Shown piece after piece: positions 26,678 to 34,015 of a stretch of 64,000 nucleotides of DNA. The notes below the pieces were generated by a model. That model was not told the origin of the DNA, searched no databases, and was given only the letters and a program-made list of their open reading frames with translations. Numbering within the stretch: position 1 is the first letter of the stretch; each line of letters starts with the position of its first letter. Source of the stretch: JBJXGV01 sp046160485 (GTDB lineage Bacteria > Orphanbacterota > Orphanbacteria > JBJXGV01); contig JBJXGV010000009.1 in assembly GCA_046160485.1 (NCBI GenBank), positions 111,772 through 175,771 of the forward strand, read 5' to 3'. Made by a program: the position numbers and the translations under genes.

Positions 26678-27916
26678 TTATCTGAACAGCCGCTTGACCG
26701 CGCCCCATGAAGTCGCGGACGTTGCCGGGCTACTCACTCCGGTCGGTTGACCCGTAGTCGTGATGGTCGCGGAGAAGATGATCCCCGCGTCCGCGCCGCC
26801 GTCCCAGTTGTACAGGTAGAGGTAGTTGGCGCCTTCGCGCAGCAGCGTGTCTAGATCCGCAGTGAACGTGTACTCCGACCAGAAATCTCCGACGCCGCTG
26901 GCGCCAGACAGCACAGTACCGTTCATGTAGACACCGGGCCGATTGAGGCTCGGATCTCCGAGACGATCGTCAACCGCGTAATAGAGGTCGAGCCGCCCCG
27001 ACTCCGGTGGCCCCTCGTATACAAACCTGGCGGCGTACAGCACCGACTGACCGTTCACCGCCACGCCATCATTGTTGATCCACTGGGCGTTCGGATCGCT
27101 CGGCAGCGAACTGATCCAGTTTGGATTGCGCGATGTGACGAAAGCACTCGGACCGTTCGCGGCATCCGAGAAGTCCTGCGGCGAAAACGGGTTCGGGAAG
27201 CCACCGCCACCCGGGCTAACGAGCATGGTCACAATGGGGTCGAACGAACCGGGCGCGCCACCTCCGCTCCCGCTTCGAAGAGTTTGCGCCACTGGAAGCT
27301 GCTGTGTCGTGATCGTCGCGGTGAAGACGATTCCCGCGTCCGAACCGCCATTGAAGTCATACAAAAACAGGTGGTTTAGCCCCGCACGCAGAGGCGTCTG
27401 GACACTCGAAAGGAGGAAGTGATCCGACAGGAAATCTCCGATGCCAATCGTGCCTGGGACGGGGGCCCCGTTGATGTAAACCCCGGGCCGACCGACATTC
27501 AGATCTCCAAGACGGTCATCCACGGCGTAGTGGAGGTCGAGAGTGGCGATAGCCGCCGCTTGGCTGAGGCTAAATGGCACCGCGTACAACACAGTACGCC
27601 CATTCCCCGAGAGGCCATCGTTGTTGATCCAGCGCGCCGTCGAGTCCTCTGTCAGGGATGCGATCCAAGCCGGGTTGGTCGTTGTCACAATCGCGTGCGG
27701 GCCACTCACGGCGTCTGCAAAATCCTGCTCGGTGAACGGCCCCGAAAAGCCGCCGCCCGCAGGGCCAACGAGCATTGAAACTGCCGTGTCGGGTGCGCCG
27801 GGGTGACCCGCGCCGCTGCCGCTGCGGACGAGCACGACCTCGCCTTGCACGGGGACCGCGATCGTGACGAGGAGCAGGACGAGGCAGAAAATCCAATCGA
27901 TCGCGCGACGTTCCAC
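26678..27916 (-). CDS. Exported protein with two tandem ~185-residue domains, ending in SWGAVKRLFR
   Basis: A 412-residue product. GTG 27916 has GGGAGG 5 nt upstream; the longer frame to 28102 runs into an IS end. Signal peptide in residues 5-28. Two homologous domains follow (about 30-205 and 210-390), each with a LRSGSG-type start, WINNDG, DLYYAVDDRLGD, RPGVYxNG and GGxDAGIxFxATITT, a beta-sandwich pattern of unknown family. The C-terminus SATSWGAVKRLFR matches the short tail of three other exported proteins here. The IS481-type element begins only 27 bases upstream of the start, so the native promoter has probably been displaced. Confidence 0.85.
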   Translation of the reverse strand: MERRAIDWIFCLVLLLVTIAVPVQGEVVLVRSGSGAGHPGAPDTAVSMLVGPAGGGFSGPFTEQDFADAVSGPHAIVTTTNPAWIASLTEDSTARWINNDGLSGNGRTVLYAVPFSLSQAAAIATLDLHYAVDDRLGDLNVGRPGVYINGAPVPGTIGIGDFLSDHFLLSSVQTPLRAGLNHLFLYDFNGGSDAGIVFTATITTQQLPVAQTLRSGSGGGAPGSFDPIVTMLVSPGGGGFPNPFSPQDFSDAANGPSAFVTSRNPNWISSLPSDPNAQWINNDGVAVNGQSVLYAARFVYEGPPESGRLDLYYAVDDRLGDPSLNRPGVYMNGTVLSGASGVGDFWSEYTFTADLDTLLREGANYLYLYNWDGGADAGIIFSATITTTGQPTGVSSPATSATSWGAVKRLFR

Positions 27917-27942
27917 ATGAGCCTCCCGCGCCCGAACGACGG

Positions 27943-29260
27943 TGTCCCTACCGAATATTTCATCCGCCCCTAATTTCGTGATCTCCGCCTCGTTTTGATC
28001 GTCTCCATCCTTGCCTGATCGCATCGTCGGTCGAGTGATCGGCGGTGTCGCGACGCTCGCACTGCGAATCGTCGAGAGTTTCGGGGTCGGAGAGCGGCGC
28101 AAGGACGTAGTTCCGCAATGAGGGTCGCCTCATTCGATCGGGCGGAGCGTGGCGAGCGAGTTGAAGAGAGGGTTCTACGCTGCGCGACGCGTGTATCGGT
28201 GGTGTAGGCCGCCGACCATCGGCAGCGCGATGATCTCGCCTGCGCCGGGCGGCTCAATCGAACGTGGCTCCGGGCAGTCCTTCGCGAGTCCGAGGTGCGT
28301 CCGCGCTCGTGAGTAGTAATCCATGTACTCGCGCAGCACGCGCCGGAGATGCATCTCGTTCAGGATGACGACGTGGTCGAGACACTCGCGGCGAATCGAT
28401 CCGATCAGTCTCTCGACGTAGGCGTTCTGCCACGGCGAGCGCGGCGCGGTCGGGACGTCTTCGATCCCGAGGTTGCCGATCGTGCGTTGGACCTCCTCGC
28501 CGTAGATAGAATCGCGATCGCGGAGGATGAAGCGCGGCGCTGTGTCGTAGGGGAACGCCTGCACGATCTGCAGCGCAGTCCATCGTGCGGTCGGGGAGTC
28601 GGTCACATTGAAGTGGATCACGCGTCGTCGGTCATGCGAGAGAACGAGAAAGACGCACAGCACACGAAACGTCGCTGTGGGCACGGTGAAGAAGTCGATC
28701 GCGGCCATCTCCGTCGCGTGGTTCTTGATGAACGCGCGCCACGTTTGCGATGGTGGTCGTCTCACTCGCGGCATGTAGCTGGCCACGGTCGCCTGTCCGA
28801 CATCGATGCCGAGCTTGAGCACCTCCCCGTGGATCCGCGGCGCGCCCCAGAGGGGATTCTCCTGCGCCATTCGTCGAACGAGATGGCGGATCTCACGAGG
28901 ACTACGCGGCCGTCCGCGTCTTCTGCTCTTCTGTTTCCAGTAGAGTCGGAATCCTTGACGATGCCAGCCAACGACGGTCTCTGGCCGGACGATGACGAGC
29001 GCATCTCGCCAGCCGGACCAGATCCGAGAGAGCATGACCCAGAGGCCGCGGTCGAGCCGCGAGAGCTGTGGCCGACGCCCGCCACGCCTCTGCAGGACGG
29101 AGATCTGATGGCGCAGCGCGATGTTCTCGAGGACAAGAGCTTCACGCGACTTGAATACGGATACGAGCGCTGGGAGCGTGCTGGTGAGCATCGCGCCAGG
29201 ATGCCGAGGCGATCACGGAACGTCAATCAGGGTAACGCGGATGAGGTTTTCGGGAGGGAC
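27943..29260 (-). mobile_element. IS481-type insertion sequence, apparently intact
   Basis: About 1.32 kb. The left end TGTCCCTACCGAATATTTC and the right end (reverse of GGATGAGGTTTTCGGGAGGGACA) form imperfect inverted repeats, with TGT/ACA termini as in the IS481 family. It carries one transposase gene. I found no clear target duplication. A second, damaged copy lies at 57760-59074, and lone left ends occur at 40377, 42896, 55313 and 63619. Confidence 0.8.
28175..29191 (-). CDS. Transposase, IS481-type (DDE)
   Basis: A 338-residue enzyme. N-terminal HTH region (ENIALRHQISVLQRRGG), middle basic region, then an integrase-core DDE domain: first Asp in MAAIDFF, second in FILRDRDS, Glu in NAYVERLIGS. 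All are intact, so the copy may be active. It catalyses cut-and-paste or copy-out transposition of the surrounding element. The damaged paralogue at 57739-59004 is very similar and has two stops. Confidence 0.93.
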   Translation of the reverse strand: MLTSTLPALVSVFKSREALVLENIALRHQISVLQRRGGRRPQLSRLDRGLWVMLSRIWSGWRDALVIVRPETVVGWHRQGFRLYWKQKSRRRGRPRSPREIRHLVRRMAQENPLWGAPRIHGEVLKLGIDVGQATVASYMPRVRRPPSQTWRAFIKNHATEMAAIDFFTVPTATFRVLCVFLVLSHDRRRVIHFNVTDSPTARWTALQIVQAFPYDTAPRFILRDRDSIYGEEVQRTIGNLGIEDVPTAPRSPWQNAYVERLIGSIRRECLDHVVILNEMHLRRVLREYMDYYSRARTHLGLAKDCPEPRSIEPPGAGEIIALPMVGGLHHRYTRRAA

Positions 29261-29285
29261 AAGGGTTTTACGATGCGCTGCCAAC

Positions 29286-29315
29286 GAAAAAGGGGCCAGC
29301 GACGGCCCCTTCTTC
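29286..29315 (-). terminator. Intrinsic terminator (usable in both directions)
   Basis: GGGGCC and GGCCCC around a 6-nt loop, with TTTTT on the minus strand and TTCTT on the plus strand. It lies 7 bases beyond the stop of the minus-strand small gene. Confidence 0.7.
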
Positions 29316-29322
29316 GAGCGTG

Positions 29323-29403
29323 CTACGACATGAGCTTGATGGCGACGAGCAGCCAGAGCAGCGCTTTCACATCAATCTCTATCGTGATCACCAGTCTCGG
29401 CAT
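29323..29403 (-). CDS. 26-residue small hydrophobic peptide
   Basis: The ORF begins MPRLVITIEI and continues with DVKALLWLLVAIKLMS. It is one amphipathic strand/helix plus a hydrophobic stretch, so membrane association is likely. An AAAGGG ribosome-site candidate lies ~9 nt upstream, and a perfect GC-stem terminator with a T-run follows directly, which argues for a real transcript. No family known to me; short for any gene finder. Confidence 0.5.
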   Translation of the reverse strand: MPRLVITIEIDVKALLWLLVAIKLMS

Positions 29404-30072
29404 GGGGTTTCGCCCTTTTCGAGACCCGTGACGTCACGGGAGACCGCAACCCGTGGAGTATTTGTCTCGCGCCCCGGCCTGGCGCTATCCTGGCGCGTTG
29501 ATCAGGCGCGCCAAGAACTCCGCTTCGCTGCCATCGTGTACCGGCACCGAAGGGACCTTTCTCCATCTGCAAACGCCGCTCGAAAACCGCGGCACCCCCT
29601 CGCCCATCGCGCGTGCCGTTGACGCGGGTGGCCATCAAGACTGCACATTGATCGACAGTCCGAGCGAAGCGGCGCGACATCTCAAGTTTTGCAGCCCGGG
29701 GGAGCGATCTCCCGGGCTTCGCGTTTGAGGGCGCAGCGACGATGAGTCCCCTCCGCACCCGAGGCGTCGAGTTCAAGACAGCGGTCAGACTAACGTGGCG
29801 CCTGGTACAACGACTGCGAGCAGGTCACTCGCGTTCCATTGGCCTCCTCAGACTTACAAATCCCTCAAGCGGTTTGAGGACTCTGCTACATGACCCGCGA
29901 GGCGCTCCGCGCACTGGTAGCACAAACCGCTGACCGACCTACAGTTGGCATGTGATTCCGTGCTCATCGTGGTGGCATGAAACGTGCGGTCAACCGCTAC
30001 TGATGGCCCGGCGGACCCCGCTCCGTCCTTCCTCCCGACGAGACTCACTCATTAATAGCAAGGAGTGTCTGC
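29404..30072 (+). other. Spacer with a strong hairpin and no recognised gene
   Basis: About 670 bases. Positions 29694-29717 form a perfect GCCCGGG/CCCGGGC stem with weak T-richness, possibly a terminator. The stretch near 29565 (GCCGCTCGAAAACCGCG) matches one near 22352 (CGCCGCTCGAAAACCGCG). Promoters for the small minus-strand gene and the 30073 gene should lie here. Open frames look like shadows. Confidence 0.4.
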
Positions 30073-30831
30073 ATGCGAATTCACGTTGTACTACTCAGTA
30101 CGTTGCTGCTTGCCTGGAACGTCGGCTGCTCTGACGATCACGCGGATTTGGTCGGCCCCGACGCGTCCGATGATGGGGCTGTCATCGTCGGCCAGATCGT
30201 TTCGGCCGACGGCAGCTCGAAGCTCCTCCAGGACTGTACAGATGCGATCGTCACGCTCAACGGCGTGCCGGCGAGTATCGAATTCGATGATGATTGCGAA
30301 TTTGTCGTGACGGGAGTGGTCCCGGCCGAGCTTCTTGCTTTGCGCATCGAGCTGCCGGCACTCGGGGTCAGCAGCACGATCGAGATCAGCGACGTTACCG
30401 CAGGCGAATTGATTGAGATCGAGGTCGAGGCGACCGAGGATCAGCTCTCGATGGTCGTCGTGCGGCGGGCAGCAGTGAGTCCAGCAGATCTGCTACCGAT
30501 TGTGGTCACGGGCAACAACGTACAGATCCTGATTGCTCGTGGGTTGTACAGCCAAGATCTTACCGTGCAAGGGAATAAGTTCGTCCTGGTCGGCCAAGCG
30601 GGCGACAACTGCCTTTCGTCGGGCTGGACCGAAATCGAAGGCGACGTCTTCGTGACGGGGAACAAAGCCACATTCCGCAATATCGCCTTCACCGGTGATG
30701 TCACGGTGTCCGGTAATAAGGCCAGGTTCATCAACTGCTGCTTCAATGGCGAGCTGGTGCGTTTTGGACACGGGCACCATGCCGACGACGACGAGGATGA
30801 CGATGACAACGATGAAGGCGATGACGACTAG
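30073..30831 (+). CDS. Lipoprotein with right-handed-helix-like repeats and polyacidic C-terminus
   Basis: A 252-residue product; ATG 30073 has AAGGAG upstream. Lipobox WNVGC (Cys19). Residues ~25-110 form a beta-sandwich-like domain (VSSTIEISDVTAGELIEIEV). Residues 155-220 show NNVQILI, NKFVLVG, NKATFRNIAF and NKARFINCCF, spaced like rungs of a parallel beta-helix. The last ~25 residues (after HGHHADDDEDDDD) are almost all Asp/Glu with a few His, suggesting divalent metal binding. Unrecognised family. Confidence 0.8.
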   Translation: MRIHVVLLSTLLLAWNVGCSDDHADLVGPDASDDGAVIVGQIVSADGSSKLLQDCTDAIVTLNGVPASIEFDDDCEFVVTGVVPAELLALRIELPALGVSSTIEISDVTAGELIEIEVEATEDQLSMVVVRRAAVSPADLLPIVVTGNNVQILIARGLYSQDLTVQGNKFVLVGQAGDNCLSSGWTEIEGDVFVTGNKATFRNIAFTGDVTVSGNKARFINCCFNGELVRFGHGHHADDDEDDDDNDEGDDD

Positions 30832-31132
30832 CATCATGTGACAACTGCGACGGGGATGAGCGCCGCAGCGGTGCAACGAACAGCTGCATAAGGAGTCGAG
30901 TCCCCGTCCTGATTTCTAGACGCCCGGCGTCGTTCGTCTGAGCGTCGTCTCGATAGCGAAGCGGAACCTACATCCAAGGCAAGCATCCCCCATCGCCAGA
31001 CTGAGGCTTCGCTCTGTCGAGCTGCTTCGTTAGCCTGGCCGAACATCGGATCAAGTCGCACAGGCCCTGAATGGCGTGATCCATTCCAGCCAGCCATGGC
31101 TTTCGCACACACTCAGGAGGAGAAGTGATGTC
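30832..31132 (+). other. Spacer with no gene recognised
   Basis: About 300 bases between the acidic lipoprotein and the DUF3309-like gene. CCAAGGCAAGCATCCCCC near 30966 has a counterpart, CCAAGGCAGACATCCCCCC, near 32227. AGGAGGAG near the end is the ribosome site of the next gene. Confidence 0.4.
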
Positions 31133-31312
31133 GTGTCAATAATTCTGATCGTCGTCTTGGTAGTGCTGCTCTTCGGTGGCGGCGGCGCCTATTATGGGTC
31201 GCGTAGAGGTTGGGGCGGTCCCCACTACGGCGGCGGGCTGCTTGGACTCGTGCTCGTGATTGTGTTGCTTCTCTGGCTCACCGGGAACCTTGGGGGAGCA
31301 CGTATCCGCTAA
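31133..31312 (+). CDS. DUF3309-like small membrane protein
   Basis: A 59-residue product. Two hydrophobic segments (SIILIVVLVVLLFGGGG and GLVLVIVLLLWLTG) flank a Gly/Tyr/Arg loop (YYGSRRGWGGPHYGGG). This two-span layout with an aromatic Gly-rich loop is that of DUF3309 proteins of unknown role. GTG 31133 has AGGAGGAG about 10 nt upstream; the longer frame from 31076 is not supported. Confidence 0.75.
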   Translation: MSIILIVVLVVLLFGGGGAYYGSRRGWGGPHYGGGLLGLVLVIVLLLWLTGNLGGARIR

Positions 31313-31364
31313 ACGACTGAAATGCGGCGGCCGGACCTGGCGCGCCAAGTGGCGGACAATGCGA

Positions 31365-31395
31365 TATCCCCGCGCGGGGCGAGAAGGGCCGGGCC
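31365..31395 (+). repeat. GC-rich hairpin repeat, copy 3 (degenerate)
   Basis: ATCCCCGCGCGGGGCGAGAAGG followed by a changed 3' arm (GCCGGGCC). It lies in the spacer after the DUF3309-like gene. Confidence 0.65.
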
Positions 31396-31600
31396 GCGAA
31401 GCGGAGGGCAGCGGGGCGAGCAACGGATTCGCGCCGACGACGGTCTGACGATCGGGCTCAGGTTCAATCGAAACCGACAATTGGCTGTACAACGGTCTGA
31501 AGCTGTCCGCCACCGCGAACCGAGGATCGGGCACGCAGTAGTGTGGTCAGGGGCGCTCAGTCGAATACTTGTCAGACGAACAGCAACCGGAAGGGGCGCT

Positions 31601-32002
31601 ATGAATCACAAGGTCGGAATCTGGATCGATCACAAGAAGGCGGTCATCGTCTCCGCTTCAGCTGGCCAGGTCAGCACGAAGACCGTGGAGTCTAACGTCG
31701 AACCCCACGACGGGTCGCAGGCCGGGCGGGGGGAGAAGAGTTTCGATGGGCGTTTTCACGAGCAGCTGCGTCGGTACTACGACGATGTCATCCGTGAGGT
31801 TGGCCAGCCCGAGGCGCTACTGATCTTTGGGCCGGGTGAGGCAAAGCTAGAACTCAAGGAGCGCCTTGGTCACACGAAGGCGCTGGTTGATCGTGTAGTC
31901 GGGGTTGAAACTACAGACAAGCTTACCGACGCGCAGCTTGTGGCGTACGTGAAGGATCACTACGGGCTTGAGCGCGGAGATGGTGTGCCGCTGTCGCATT
32001 AG
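31601..32002 (+). CDS. Small baeRF/eRF1-like protein (putative)
   Basis: A 133-residue product. The first strand (HKVGIWIDHKKAVIVSA) and later LLIFGPGEAKLELKERL plus VVGVETTDKLTDAQLVAYV match the fold of short bacterial eRF1/pelota domain-2-like proteins, often annotated as translational-machinery or ribosome-rescue related. Residues 35-60 are a charged loop. ATG 31601 follows GGGGC. No signal peptide, so cytoplasmic. The role in ribosome rescue is by family resemblance only. Confidence 0.7.
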   Translation: MNHKVGIWIDHKKAVIVSASAGQVSTKTVESNVEPHDGSQAGRGEKSFDGRFHEQLRRYYDDVIREVGQPEALLIFGPGEAKLELKERLGHTKALVDRVVGVETTDKLTDAQLVAYVKDHYGLERGDGVPLSH

Positions 32003-32239
32003 TGCTTTCGGAGAACTATGGCACAGCCGCTGGCGGGCGCGGGATGAGGGTGGCACGGGGCATCGATGAGCAGCGAAGACGAGTGCTGCGGCTGCGTCTC
32101 GGGCAAGCAGCCGCACGGAGGAGTGATCCTCCGAGGCTTCGCGTACCGCGACGTCGCGCGACGGTTGACGCAGCTTTCCACGATCGTTACTGATGGAGCG
32201 TAAGTCAAGCGAAGCGAAAATGACATCCAAGGCAGACAT

Positions 32240-32277
32240 CCCCCCGGTCGCGAGATCGGGGGCTTCGTTTGTTTGAC
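32240..32277 (+). terminator. Terminator-like hairpin
   Basis: CCCCCGGTC and GATCGGGGG pair around GCGA, followed by CTTCGTTTGTTT. It is about 240 bases after the baeRF-like gene, and the stem is also at the end of the tandem-signal ORF on the other strand. Confidence 0.5.
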
Positions 32278-32449
32278 CTGGCAGCATCGCAGTGAGCGCG
32301 AGCCCAACCGCAAGGGCCGCTACGAGCAGGTTTCTCACTCGAAGCGATGTCTGGTTGTGGTTCCCGGCGAGCCTTGCCGCGGCGACGCCTGGCAGCATCG
32401 AGACGAGCGCCAGCCCGAGCGCGATAGCGGATACGAGCAGCTTCCTCAT
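32264..32449 (-). pseudogene. Remnant with two tandem signal-peptide-like segments
   Basis: ATG 32449 has AAAGGAGG upstream on the minus strand and encodes MRKLLVSAIALGLALVSMLPG. About 40 bases later a diverged copy reads LRVRNLLVAALAVGLALTAMLPG (split here: LRVRNLLVAALA and VGLALTAMLPG). The second then runs into the hairpin at 32240. The two copies are clearly homologous at DNA level. No mature domain is present in frame before shadow sequence, so this looks like a duplicated leader left after loss of the gene body, or a very short exported peptide. Confidence 0.5.
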
Positions 32450-32668
32450 CGGTAATCCTCCTTTCCGAGGCGTGATTTCCGTGGCGAGCCGAACGCGCGC
32501 TCGGGACGGGTTCCCCACGGTACATGCGCCGGAATTTGCTCGGGAGTGACACCGACCGAGACCGGGGGGAGCGCGATCGCGCCCATCGCGACCTGACGGC
32601 TCCTCGCCCTCCGGAAGCGTGTCACCCATCAGTCGGCTCTGGCGCATGTAGCGGCAGGAGGAGAAACC

Positions 32669-33829
32669 ATGCGCGCCAGTGTCACAGCTTTCCGTTGCCT
32701 TCGTTCAGCGCTCGCCGCCGCGCTGCTGAGTGGCGTTATCGGAGCCGCGTCCACAGCCTCGGCCCAGAGTACCGCCTTCACCTATCAGGGCTCGCTCGAC
32801 GATGCCGGCGCGCCCGCGAGCGGCATGCACGACTTCCGCTTCCGGCTGTTCGACGCCGCGTCGGGCGGCGTGCAGCTCGGCTCGACGCTGTGCGTCGATA
32901 ACATGACCGTCGTCGAAGGCGTGTTCACCGCGCAGCTCGATTTCGGCCAGCAGTTCGCGACGCCCGAGCAGCGCTTCCTGGAGATCGAGGTGCGGCGTGA
33001 CACCGGGCTGAATTGCGGCAACCTGGGGGGCTTTGTGATCCTCGCCCCGCGGCAGCAGCTCACGGCCACGCCGATGGCCAGCCACGCCAACTCCGCGTTC
33101 TCGCTCGACGCTTCGGATGGCTCGCCCGCGAATGCGGTGTTCGTGGACAACGGAGGGAACGTCGGCCTTGGGACCACGTCACCCGCCGCGCTTCTCCATC
33201 TCCAAGGCACTGCGCCCGTAGTACTCCTGCAGGACACGGCGAGTCCGTCGAATCAAGCGGGGTACGTTTCGTTCAAGAACAGCTCTCTCGTCGAAACGGG
33301 ATGGGTCGGCTACGGAACGACAGGCAGCCCACAATTCTCCGTCGTGAACGCACGCTCCGGCGGCGACCTCAGGCTCTACACCGGGAACGGAGGCGATATC
33401 AACCTCACACCCGGGTCGGGAGGCGACGTCAACCTCGTCGGGGGAAATGTCGGCGTTGGAACCTATACGCCCGCGGCAAAGCTGGATGTCCGCGGCGACA
33501 TCAAGCTCGGTCCGGCGGGCGAGTTTCAAGCTGCATGCAGTGGCGAGAAGCTGCGGATCATCTGTGGCACAGTGTTTTCTGACGGGACGCCTGATGGGTC
33601 TGGCTTCACCTCGGTTCGCACAAGCACGGGAGTGTATTCTCTTACATTTGATCAAGCGTTTAGCTTCGACGTGCCCGCTGTAACGGTTACCCCCGAATGG
33701 ATTCTTGGGATTCCATTAGTACCCATGGTAAGCGTCAATGCCGGCCCGACGGCTACGGTCAGGATCTTCAAGCTCGATGGAACACCCGCAAACAACACGT
33801 TCAGGTTCGCCGCGATCGGGAATCGCTAG
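32669..33829 (+). CDS. Exported surface protein, tail-fibre-like
   Basis: A 386-residue product; ATG 32669 has GGAGGAG upstream, and a signal peptide ends at ASAQ-STAF. The first domain (residues ~35-140) has FTYQGSLDDAGAPASG, DFRFRLFDAASGG and LEIEVRRDTG, a beta-sandwich common in FCB and planctomycete exported proteins. Then NGGNVGLGTTSPAALLHL and VGVGTYTPAAKLDVRGDI are fibre-like repeats as in phage tail fibres that precede chaperone domains, though no S74 peptidase follows. No FlgD tail. The 54108 locus is a close paralogue broken by an amber codon. The leader and signal region resemble those of the FG-GAP gene at 59554. Confidence 0.85.
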   Translation: MRASVTAFRCLRSALAAALLSGVIGAASTASAQSTAFTYQGSLDDAGAPASGMHDFRFRLFDAASGGVQLGSTLCVDNMTVVEGVFTAQLDFGQQFATPEQRFLEIEVRRDTGLNCGNLGGFVILAPRQQLTATPMASHANSAFSLDASDGSPANAVFVDNGGNVGLGTTSPAALLHLQGTAPVVLLQDTASPSNQAGYVSFKNSSLVETGWVGYGTTGSPQFSVVNARSGGDLRLYTGNGGDINLTPGSGGDVNLVGGNVGVGTYTPAAKLDVRGDIKLGPAGEFQAACSGEKLRIICGTVFSDGTPDGSGFTSVRTSTGVYSLTFDQAFSFDVPAVTVTPEWILGIPLVPMVSVNAGPTATVRIFKLDGTPANNTFRFAAIGNR

Positions 33830-33839
33830 CGGCGCGCTT

Positions 33840-33935
33840 ATCGCTCCACCAACCTCGCAATCTCCTCTCGCACGATCTCCGCGACGAGCGGCCGCAGAGT
33901 CTCTCCGAACGAACCCGTGGACCGCGCGGGAGTCT
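33840..33935 (-). pseudogene. Orphan C-terminal tail of the HTH-protein family
   Basis: On the minus strand this reads ARSTGSFGETLRPL then VAEIVREEIARLVER and stops. It is the same tail as residues 81-108 of the 9441-9767 protein, with no HTH upstream. It begins 11 bases after the surface-protein stop. Confidence 0.7.
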
Positions 33936-34015
33936 TCACCGTCGATCGCTCTGCCCCCCAATTGGACGAGACACTTTTCGAGGCGTAGTCTCTTGGGCCA
34001 AGAGGAGGGTGTTCC

